Source of the DNA: Asterias amurensis
Taxonomy: Eukaryota > Echinodermata > Asteroidea > Forcipulatida > Asteriidae
Assembly: GCF_032118995.1 (NCBI RefSeq)
Contig: NC_092650.1
Location: 2,294,001 to 2,358,000 of the forward strand
Direction: 5' to 3'
DNA length: 64,000 nt
The notes beneath the pieces are model-generated. The model was not told the origin of the DNA. It did not search any database and was given only the letters and a program-made list of their open reading frames with translations. Positions within the stretch are counted from its first letter, which is position 1. Each line of letters starts with the position of its first letter. A program made the translations under genes and the position numbers. This document shows positions 20,710 through 31,700 of the stretch, piece after piece.

Positions 20710-21042
20710 GAACCCGGCCATGTTGGATGCAAAGAAGGCAGATTAAGAAGACGGCCATATTGGATGCAAAGAAGGCAGATTAAGAAGACGGCCATGTTGG
20801 ATGCAAAGAAGGCAGATTAAGAAGACGGCCATGTTGGATGCAAAGAATGCAGATTAAGAAGACGGCCATGTTGGATGCAAAGAAGGCAGATTAAGAAGAC
20901 GGCCATGTTGGATGCAAAGAAGGCAGATTAAGAAGACGGCCATGTTGGATGCAAAGAAGGCATATTAAGAAGACGGCCATATTGGATGCAAAGAAGGCAG
21001 ATTAAGAAGACGGCCATGTTGGATGCAAAGAAGACAGATTGA
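20673..21042 (+). repeat. 37-bp minisatellite seeded on the aquaporin stop codon
   Basis: Ten head-to-tail 37-bp units of the type GAAGACGGCCATGTTGGATG followed by CAAAGAAGGCAGATTAA. Unit 1 (20673-20709) is the last 12 codons of the aquaporin plus its TAA. The other nine continue in the 3'UTR, each ending TAA (TGA in the last). Units differ by a few substitutions. Confidence 0.95.
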
Positions 21043-21203
21043 ACAAGGGATGCGTCTTTAGATGGGCGGAACAAGGGGAGTAAAGGGGTGTGAATATATA
21101 TTGCTTGATGCTGCATGCAGTTTGAAAGAAATGTAATAATTAAAGATGCGGTTATCAAATTAAATGTCAAATAGTATTATTGGACAAATCAATCGGAGTA
21201 AAA

Positions 21204-21209
21204 AATAAA
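21204..21209 (+). terminator. Possible aquaporin poly(A) signal
   Basis: AATAAA about 160 bases beyond the minisatellite and 495 bases after the stop codon. Position is plausible; no downstream element was tested. Confidence 0.35.
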
Positions 21210-21469
21210 AGTCATTTTGGTCATGCATTGTCGCTTGTGGTGAAATTGTGTAGCTTCTAGCTGCGTTTTCAAAGGCATATTCACACTAATGACCTTGGGT
21301 GTCAGGAGAATGTAACAATGTTGTAGAAATTTGTGAGCTTCCGAATCATTATGATGATCTGAACAAGATTGGGCGCATCTCACAGCCTTCTCATTTGATG
21401 TCATCAGGTCTTCAAGACAGCACTGCTCCTCAAGGGCTTGGCATCGTAGAAGGTGTGGCATAGATTGAG

Positions 21470-23070
21470 GTAATCAGGGGCGTCAATCCGTCTTGAAAGG
21501 TGGGGGGGGGGGGGACATAACATTTACGGCGTGGGAATTTTGTAGTCCGTAGATGCTCTCTGGTGCAATCTATGGAGTGTGAGGGGTGATGTTCTCCCCT
21601 CTCAGATTTAGTGCCTATTTTTGCTATCATGGTTATTTTTGCTATCATGGTTATTGTACCTAAAAAACAACTCAATTATAGCTTAGTAATATCCATTTTG
21701 TTTCTGCATTATAATGCTCAGGCGGCAGTTCATCCCTGGTGGGTATTAAAGATGGAGCCTGCTATAAAGCGGAACGCGAAGCCTTTTACGGCCTTGGGTC
21801 CAGGCCTAAGGGCTCGGGAAAATTTTGCATTCTAGATGCTCTGAGGTGCAATCTAAGGCCAATAAGAGGCATACAGAATGGCACAGAACATTTGTAAAAT
21901 GTGAGCAGCAGTAGAACCTTTTGAGTTAACAGCATCTTCAAGTTCGGATCTATGAACCAAGTTTTAGGGGGGGGGGCAATCTGTCGAAGAGTGAGCACAC
22001 GAGGGCGAAACCTTTACGGCATGGGTCCGGGCCCGCTTAAGGGCCCGGGAAAATTTTGCATTCTAGATGTTCTGTGGTGCAATCTAAGGCCAATAAGAGG
22101 CATACAGAATGGAACAGAACATCTGTAAAATGTGAGCAGCAGTAGAACCTTTTGAGTTAACAGCATCTTCAAGTGCGGATCTATGAACCTTGTTTTAGGG
22201 GGAAAATCTGTGAGAGAGTGAGCACGCGAGTGTGAAACCTTTACGACATGGGAAAATTTTGCGTTCATGTTCTGTGGTGCAATCTAAGGCCAATAAGATG
22301 CATACAGAATGGAACAGAACATCTGTAAAATGTGAGCAGCAGTAGAACCTTTTTGGTTAACAGCATGTTCAGGTGTTGATCTATGACACGAATTTTAGGG
22401 GACAAATCTGCCAAAGAGTGAGCACGCAAATGCGAAACCTTTACGGCATGGGTCCGGGCCCGCTCAAGGGCCCGGGAAAATTTTGAATTTTTAGATGCTC
22501 TGTGGTGCAATCTTTAGGCCATTTAGCGGCCAAATGGCAAACGAAACAGAACAATGGGAATATTGTGTTCCAGTGCTCCACAGTTCCACAGTGCAAAACA
22601 TGAGTTTCATGATAAAGGTGGTCAAAAGACACGGGGAACAGTTGATACTGTGTCCCCCACCCTTCGAAAATGGGGTGGGGGTTCACATTCCTTCCACTCT
22701 TTCAGGGGGGAGGTGCAAATCTGTCAACGATGGACCATGCGTGTGGGAAGCCTTTACGTCGTGAGGTGCGGGCCCGATTAAGGGCCCGGGGAAATTTTGC
22801 AGTTTAGATGCTCTGTGATGCAATCTAGGGCCAATTTTGAGGGGGGACAATTTTGATATAGTGTCCTTCACCCTTCGAAAAATTGTGTCATCCTTTGCCC
22901 ACAGGATTAATGCCCATATAGGGACACCGGGTTTCGTCTTACACAGGGCAAAACTTGGGCTTCATGATAAAGGTGGTCAAAAAGGTGGGGGGGGGGGGGA
23001 CATTTGATATTGTGTCCCCCACCCTCCAAAAAGGTGGGGGGGACATGTCCCCCTGTCCCACCCCTGATTG
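21470..23070. repeat. Decayed tandem array, roughly 200-310-bp unit, about 5 units
   Basis: Units recur near 21780, 22010, 22236, 22439 and 22752. Each has CCTTTACGGCATGGGTCCGG or a variant, GGGCCCGGGAAAATTTTGCA, CTGTGGTGCAATCTAAGGCC and AAATGTGAGCAGCAGTAGAA. The flanks carry G-runs with GTGTCCCCCACCC and the ends GGGGCGTCAATCCGTC and, inverted, GATTGACGCCC. Reading frames through it are repetitive shadows. It is probably one transposon with internal repeats. Confidence 0.75.
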
Positions 23071-23187
23071 ACGCCCATGGAGGTAATATGCCACAATAGC
23101 ATTAAATTTGGTGTCGTCATCGTCACTGTATAACCCCAGTTTCAATGTTTGTATTCCACCGTTCCACCCCGTAGTCCATTGACTTTC

Positions 23188-23343
23188 AATGGGTGCGTTC
23201 GATTAGCTTCCCCGGGTCGACCCCGGTGTGTGGGCGTTTTCTTTTTTTTTCCAGGACGAAGGTGTACAGCTAATTACCAACGTTCGTCCTGGAAAAAATA
23301 ACCGCCACACACCGGGGTCGACCCATCACGAACGCACCCAAAG
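23188..23343. mobile_element. Family P foldback element
   Basis: GGGTGCGTTCGATTAGC plus GGGTCGACCCCGGTGTGTGG at the left pairs with CCACACACCGGGGTCGACCC plus CACGAACGCACCC at the right. Inner arms CCAGGACGAA and TTCGTCCTGG are also complementary. About 155 bp. Confidence 0.85.
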
Positions 23344-23867
23344 AATGTGATGGTAGACGACCCTAAGCCAATAAGTTCATTTAAAGAGGAAAATTACCGC
23401 ATCAGCCCACCACTTTTTATAAAACTTTTTATTTATTTTTAATTATGGATATTGGACTAAATTGCCATTTTAAAAACAGTCTTCTAATTGATAAAACCGA
23501 TTTTTTTTTGACCCGTTATTTAAATTCAAGCGCACTTTTCAACCACGTGGACGAAACTCTTCGCAGCCACTCTCATGCCAAAATTAAGAACTACAAATGG
23601 AGTGTCGAGAGAGCAGTGTTGTCAAGGCCACTGTTTTGTAGGCTCACCCAAAATCGCTTATTTTTTTTTATTTTGACGCTGAAGTTCAAATTCAGTGCGT
23701 GCCTCTCTGCATGAATTCTGTCTTTTCTTCCTCCATGATTCAATAATGATTGGCCTAAATTGATTTTTTGTTTAAGGGAGTCCTACTTGATATACGTGTG
23801 ACAGAAATTGGATTTTCAAAAAATGTGCATAAAAATTATGGTGAAATACATATATGGGGAACTAATT

Positions 23868-24271
23868 AAAGCCATTATACACTTTCGGTAAACAGTATTG
23901 TCCAAGTCCCACACTTCGTGTATCACAACTTATATATAAAATAACAATCCTGTGGAAATTTAGGCTCAATCGGACATCGGAGTCGGGAGAAAATAACGGG
24001 AAAACCCACTCCTGTTTTCGCGCGTTTCGCCATGTCATGACATGTGTTTATAACAAATCCGTAATTCTCGTTAACGAGAATTTATATTGTTTTACCGTTT
24101 TCTCAAAAAGTAAAGCATTTCATGGACTAATATTTCAAGAGAAGTCTTTCACCATTACCTTCTGTAAACCCTGTAAGGTATTTGTTATTTGAAAGTGTCT
24201 GTTTAATTTAAATTATTTGTAAATCTGTGAACTTTTTTTTTTTTTCTGTACCGAAAGGGTCCAATGGCTTT
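23868..24271 (+). mobile_element. Family B MITE
   Basis: AAAGCCATTATACACTTTCG to CCGAAAGGGTCCAATGGCTT, with the interior AAATCCGTAATTCTCGTTAA also present at 59623-59994. Confidence 0.9.
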
Positions 24272-25739
24272 AATAAACAGATTGCTCTTTGATCTATGCC
24301 AACCTGCAGAAAAAAAAATCATTGCTTTGCCCGTCCGTATACGTACACGTATAAAGCGGGCAATTCTCATTATTTGACCGACTGGTGGTCGCTATACAGA
24401 TCAACGGCAGTGCTCTAATTATTTTGTTAGTACGTAGGTAGATGGCGTAATAATCATCCACCAAAATATGCCAAGTATTACGTGAAATCCTTCCTATAAA
24501 ATGAGTGTATTTTTCTAGTGGATAATACACGTCAATTTACTGGTAAGTGATACGTTTAAGTTTATCCTAAAATAGTAAAATTATGCTTGAAGCAGTAGTT
24601 TTGCTCGTGTCGTCGGGTTGCGCTGCCTGCTCTGCGCTGTCAACAAAGTGCAACACTGAGACGCGTAAACGTATACGATTACGTGTCCTTCTTGAACAGT
24701 TGACAAACGCCCTGAGTTGGTCAACTCGACCTATCTAAGAACGGGATACCCTAACCTTTTTGTCGCGGTAAATAAACACATTTCTCCATCAGGATAAAAA
24801 CTGGTCACCACCAACTTTTGCAATTAAGTGTCCTGTTACCCTGTTAAAACTTTAATTCAATTTTTAGTGTGTGAACTTGCGAATACTTTCCATTTTCATT
24901 ATTTTAATTAAAATGTTATCTTTTTCAATTTCCGGACTTTCTTTGGTTTTTGCTTTTTATTTGCTAAATAAACGAATACATTGTTTGTGAATTTTCTATT
25001 TCTATCATGGTGTCATGGGTTTCCGACTGGATAACGAGAGAATTGTTCAGAATCGAAAACTAAATGATTTTTTTTTAAATCATCAGAAACGTTTCCGTAT
25101 GGGTGTCGCCACCACTTTTTCATTCGATATGATATAATATAGTATTTAGTAATTTGCCTCAATGAGAAATCTCTTTTTGTATAAATGAGTTAATAAGTGG
25201 TGGCTATACGGAAAGTTATCCAAATCACCTCACCATACCAGTGCACCAACCTTTTTTCTAGACACTTACAGTTACACTTCATCGGATCTTGAAATCTTAG
25301 AATTTTTGGTCTTACGTTTTGAGAGATCGTCCGCCTTTACAATCAGTGGTGAAGCCCGGTTTATACTTCCTGTGAATGCAAATGCGAAGCGATTTTTGGT
25401 GACGCAACATTCGTTACACGCTCCATTTCCCTTTGTGACGCAATTAAATTCTCATCGCACGAAGCAGTCGCAGGAAGTAGTAACCGGGCTTAATGCATGC
25501 ACGACATTGGAGTAACGGCATGTTTCTGATACTTTATTGGTTGGCATTTAAATGAATATATTCAGAAGCTAGTAGGTCTATGGCAATACTTCAATAGCTT
25601 ATTATGGCTAATAGTTGCAAATCGGCTGAAGCCGCGAATTGTAAATTTGTTTTTAAGAAACCATTTATGAATGAATAAAGTAAATTGCTTACCTATCATC
25701 ATCCATCGATGTATTGTTTTCAGGTACCCAGTGTTCATC
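24272..25739. other. AMFR 5' flank and 5'UTR intron
   Basis: The AMFR start codon follows a CAG acceptor at 25723, so a non-coding first exon should lie upstream, probably in this interval. I could not place it. No other gene or repeat stands out. Confidence 0.5.
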
Positions 25740-28700
25740 ATGCCTGTGTTAGTACTCCAACCTCCATCCCTTCCTGCTCTCCAGACCTACATAGCTCTGA
25801 GCTGTCTCAGTCTAGCTTGGTGCTTCTTGTATGCCAGAGAGACCCTCGAGACAGTAGAGAACGCTGGGTTGACCCACCAGGCACCAGACTCGAGCACAGA
25901 GACTCTTGGTGACGATGGTAGAGGTGCTCCAGGAGGATGGTCTAACGGGGCAAATGAGAGCGAGACGTCACGGTATTTGTTTGGAATACAAGCGGACGAT
26001 GGAGAGATTATTAAACTGTGCCGAATTATGATGGCAGATGTCTGGTCGGTGTTGGTAAGTCCAAGTCAAGTCAAGTCAAGTGGTGGGTTACACAAAGAGT
26101 TAAGACTAGTCTTAGGACTAGCCATACAGTTTTAATATCCCCTTAGGACTAGTCCTAAGTTAGAACTAGTCCTAACTCTTTGTGAAAATAGACCCCAGGC
26201 CTCGAAATAACCCATGGCACCCACCATAATTGCTGTGGTGCTCTGTGTTTTTGCTGGTGCCCTTTACAAATTCCAAATATTAATTTTTATTTTGTCCTCA
26301 TAGAAGTGCTCCCTTACAAGAGGAAATTTGCTGTGCCCCTTCAAGAACGAAGTTCAAGGCCTGTCAGTCATTTAGCTCTAAACCACTCTTCTTGATATTT
26401 ATCATATTTGGAGAAACCTTCCACTCATTGATTTTGTATTTATGTTTACAGTCGTTGATCAACCTGGCCTTCTGTCTTCTGGTCTTAGTGGGACGTTTGT
26501 TGCAGCATATTGTGTTTGGAGAACTCCGTGCCAGTGAGAGACAGGTACTAGTACTTAGCCAAAACTTGGTTTGTGTCGTTCATTTAAAAACTCTGTAATT
26601 CATACTTCACTAGATGTCATATGTCAAACCCAAACCAAAAGCAAACCACCCAAACCAAAAGCAATTTAACAGTTGACAGTGGCATTTTACTTTGTCATTT
26701 GGAGTAATTTGTTATGAGTAGTTTAGAGGAGTGGCCTGCTGGGTTTTTGTTTACCACACACAACTGTTCATTATTTTAGAAAGTTTTAAACGTTAAGAGT
26801 CAATGGAGTCAAACTGTAAATGTGTTTCTGTTTTACTACAGCATCTCCGAGACAAATTATGGAAGTTTATCTTCTACAAATTCATCATCATCTTTGGTGT
26901 TCTGAACGTCCAAACTTTAGAGGAGATGGTGATGTGGATGGTATGGTTTGCTGCCCTCGCTTTCCTCCATACTCTGTCCGGACTCTGTAAAGATCGATTT
27001 GAATATGTGAGTATCGTTCAAAAAGAGAATTTAATCATCCTTCTACTTTTTCCAGTGGATTGATCAAATTACAAATTTAATAAGTTAGAACTTTGCATGA
27101 TGGAAGTATAATCAGGTGATTAAACACTAGGGAGGAAAGATGAGTGAGGGGGAGGGCTGGAGCACTTGCTTGACTTGGACTTTGAAGGCAGTGATGGATT
27201 GGTGGAAGATGTCGATGGAAGGATTGGTTTGGGCGATTGAATTAAACAGGGAGGTGAGACGGTGTATGAAGCCCTTTGTAGTGGCATTGACCCTGTTTTT
27301 AGGGACAATGAACAGGACAGGGTAACGGAGGTTAGGACGGGGAACTTTAAGGGGGAAAAGAGAACAAAGTTTATCTCCATTACAACAGAGTCCAGCATCC
27401 TCTTGAAGGTGATAAGAACATACTGATTGAGGAATCCAGTTGTCAACCACGGGTTCTTTTCCCAAACCAACACGACTCAAAAGAGGTTTACATATGGGGC
27501 TACCACAAACCTCACCTAAAAGTGGCAATTCTTGTTACATATACCATGTGTGTATCTACTTGCCAGGTAGAGTTTGTTCTTTAGACAACTGTCTTGCTAT
27601 ATATTCTACGACCGCGGAGTAAATTTTTCGAATTGCTCGGCAGACTTCTCAGTTCTGAAAAAAAACTGTCCTGCTTTCTGACTACTACCTGGGAGGAAGA
27701 TATAGAAAACTGGCGGGACTACTACTTTAGCTTATAGGATCATAATTAACTGCACTACCGCGGTGTCAGTTCTTAAATTGATCTCAATGTTTTCGACTAG
27801 CTTGCTCTAGTCATCGTTAATTTGTGTTATTTATTGTTATTTGTAGCTGTGTTTCTCACCTTCCCCCATGGGTTGGGCTCACGGCAAGGTATTGTTTCTG
27901 CTAGCTACCATTTTGTGTATGTGCAAAGGTCTGATTTTCATCTGCTGTTACATGGGTGCACTGCAAGACTGGAATGTCTTTCTCTTTACCATCTCGGAGG
28001 TAAGACTGGCTGAAGAAGAATATTGTCTTATATAGCATACATATCTAAGGTACTTTAGGCACTTCAACAAAACAAATTTTAACTCTTCTAGTGCCACGAT
28101 CTATGTTATGTATTTTGAAAGCAGCATTATCGTACATGTAAGATCGAATCTATGTACTCAAAAAGTGTCACTCAAGAAATACTATTTACTTTGGGATGTA
28201 CCAAGGCAACTCAAATCAGCAAGATGAATTTTGTTCGGCGAGAGTGATTTTTATATATACATAATTTTGAAAAACCTGAAAAAAGCTGGGTATTTTAGGT
28301 TCAATAGGCAAACGAAGCGGCCACTGAAAGAGTTAAGAGACGCACTTTAGATGAGGCCAGAAAACATGATCACAAATTGAATCAGTAAAAGATAAATAAC
28401 TTTTTGCTTGTGCTGCTAAATTATGACACAAATATTTAAAGTCTCATACCGATTTCTGATCACTTATTTAGTGTGACGATTTTTTTATTTTTTTATTTTT
28501 TTAAAAAAAATTCTCTGTGATCTGTTGACTATTTTTTCATTGTATGATTTTTTGTTGTCAGGTCATTCTGCTGGAGATCAGGACAGTGTACGTTCTAATC
28601 AGGTATAAACAACATCAACAATTTGATTTATGAATTCCACTTTTTAAGAGAAAGTATCAAAGATCCTTTCTCTTGAACCATCTGTTGGTAATTACTCAAA

Positions 28701-31700
28701 GTAATTGTTAGCATAAAACCTTACTTGGTAACCAGTAATGGGGAGAGGTTGATAGTATAAAACATTGTGAGAAACAGCTACCTCTGAAGTGACATAGTTT
28801 TTGAGAAAGAAGTAGTTTTCCACGAATTTGATTTTGAGACCTCAGAATTAGATTTTGAGGTCTCCAAATCAAGCATCTGAAAGCACACAACTTCGTGTGA
28901 CAAGGGTGTTTTTTATCTTTCATTATTATCTCGCAACTTTGACGACAAATTGAGCACAAATTTTCACAGGTTTGTTATTTTATGCATATGTTGGGATACA
29001 CCAAGTGAGAAGACTGGTCTTTGACAATTACCAATAGTGTCCAGTGTCTTTAAAGGCATGATTTTTCCCCTACTTACGGCTGATCTCTAATTTTGTTGCA
29101 ACCCTTCATGGTTCAGTTACTTGTTCAGCAGACCACCTAATAATAAGAATAATAAACAGTATTTATATAGCACCAAAATCTGCCTTCAAAAACACGCTTA
29201 AGGCGCTTTACAGATTAAAGATGAAGGCAATTAAAATGGTGCTAAATATAAAACAACTGTAAACGGAAACATGAATTGTTCTATTGTTTTGTGGTTTAGA
29301 GTTTGTTTTATTGTGCGCTACATGTGTCAGGTTTTAGTAAATTTTAGTAAAATGTTTTTTTTTTCTTAGATATGGAATCCATTTCTACGATCTTCACTAT
29401 GAGGGCGTTTGGGAGAAACGAGGTACCATCATGTACTACTCAGATCTTATTATGGAGCTTTCTGCACTGTGTGTGGACTTTGTGCATCATTTCCATATGC
29501 TGGTTAGTATTAGTCTTCTAATAATAATAATAATAATCACCAGATGTTATATAGCGCTTTTCACACCCGATTGGCATTTTAAAGCTCTTCCATTATTATC
29601 CCTGGTCACTGGGCCATTTAATTCATTCCTTAAACTGTCTCAGCTCCCTGGGGAGCATACAGCCTGTGCAACAAATGGGCGCTTCTAAGCTTAAACAATC
29701 ACAAAGAACCATATCTGCCCTTACAGGTACCCATTTACCCCTGGGTGAAGAGAAACAATTAAAGTAAAGCATCTTGCTCAAAGACACAAGTGCCATGACC
29801 GGGATTCAAACCCACACTCCAATGACTCCACCAGAACTTGAATGTGATGCTCTAATCCTTGTAGTTCTTTCAAAACTGTTGACTCAAGACTTCTTAGAAT
29901 TCACTGTTTTGGGTTTTTTCCAGCTTTGGGGCAATGTGTTTTTGAGTATGGCAAGTTTGGTGATCTGCATGGAGCTACGTTTCCTGTACAGTGAAATCCA
30001 ACGACGAATCAAACGTCATCGCAACTTCAGACAGGTTGGTTTCAATAATATCTTAAAGTTTAAGGAGTCAAGTTTCCTTGAGACATTTGCTGATGTATAT
30101 TAAACCTGTTTCAGAGTGGCTCTCCAGAGTCATGCCGAACCAAATAGATAAGGAGCAACTCTAGGTCAACCCAAATAAATGTTGGGTTCAGACAGGCAAA
30201 CTTAACATAACTTTTACATTGGTTCGGCTCGTGATAAGATTGACGTCTGAAACCAAGGCGCTCCAGAGTTGTTCCAAACAACTGCAACTGTCGATCTTTC
30301 TAGTGCTTCCAGTCGCTCCTAACTGTTTTAGACATCAACATGTTTATGAACTTAATTTCAGAATTTGGTTTGGCACGCACTGAAGTGCCGTTCTGAAACA
30401 CAAGTGTGAGACAGATTGAGTAATAATCCATGGAGATTTGAGACTGCCAGGCGTTTTGTTTTAAGTGTCATTTACTAGTCCATATCAGTTTTTACTTGAC
30501 AATGTTTGCCGGGCTGGTGTTAAGGGTAATCCCTGCTGAGATATCAGTAACAACTGAATTATTCTGAAGATGACTTTCTTGTTTGTGCGTCAGGTTGTGA
30601 GCAATATGGAGGCAAACTTCCCCTTAGCGACAGATGAAGAATTAAGAGAGAATAATGACGATTGTGCGATCTGCTGGGAAGAGATGAAGAATGCTCGGAA
30701 GCTGCCCTGTAATCATCTCTTTCATAAGTAAGTTTTTCATGTTGGCATTTTCTACTGCTTGATTCAGATGATTTGAGATGTCGGTAACATTTCTGCCGTC
30801 AATCTTGAAGTATTTTGTATTCACTTACCCTTGCTAAAGTATCTCTAAAGGAGCTTCGACAACTTTGGGTGCAAGGGTTGATGTAGTAGTGGTATCCTTC
30901 TTGCCTTCCACCTCTAGGGTTTGCTTGCGGAACTGTGTGGATTGGGTCTTCAGTCCCTACCTGACTGCGTGGGTGTTCCCCTTTTGGGTTTTCCTCTCAC
31001 ATCTAAAACCGAAAACTTCTTGTTTCCTATTCATCCTGTTATCTGCCCTAATTGTGTTGTTGGATGTGTTGCTACCTTTGTGTTATTTTTATACTGATGG
31101 TCGAGCGTTCTGTGCTTTTGAAGATAATTTTGATGTGCTCTTTGTTTTAAACGTCTTGTATTTTTATCATTGCTATATTGTTGGTTTAGTACTGATGCTT
31201 TTTACTCTCTTTAATATTGTAAAGCGCTCAGTGACTGGTTTGATGTTGGGCGCTGTATCATGCTTATTATTATTATTATTATTAAATAAATGAATGGTGA
31301 ATTGTTTAACTCCACAGTAACTGTCTGCGATCCTGGTTAGAGCATGAGACATCCTGTCCGACGTGTCGACACACCCTGAATATCCGACCTACAGACCAGC
31401 CGACAGTACCTACAGCTACTCCTCATGCTCATGGCGTCGGTGGCGCTATGATGGATCCGATGATGCGAGATGGTCAGGCACAACCGGTGCGACCAAGGAG
31501 AGGCAGAAATCACTTCTTTCATTTCGACGGTGAGAATAATGATCTTTGTTGTGTTTTATGTGGAAAAATAGTGAGATTTGTACCAATTTGGTTGCATTGA
31601 AAGGGACTTTTAGATAGAAATAAGTTTTTCTGCATGGTGACATATTTGCTGTTGCACTATCTCTAAACTTCTTTGAGTAGTGTTGGTTCGCAGGGTGATC

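Noticed and set aside
20673-21042. CRISPR array
   Set aside because: Repeats are contiguous with no spacers, and the genome is eukaryotic.
22014-22686. Series of similar 80-90-codon minus-strand frames
   Set aside because: They are translations of the same tandem unit and have no independent support.
25671-25739. Upstream in-frame extension of AMFR
   Set aside because: The acceptor at 25723 interrupts it, and MPVLVLQPPSLP aligns with the AMFR N-terminus.
30865-31293. 142-codon hydrophobic frame in AMFR intron 8
   Set aside because: Lies in a retroposon 3' tail with a (TTA)n end; hydrophobicity reflects T-rich sequence.
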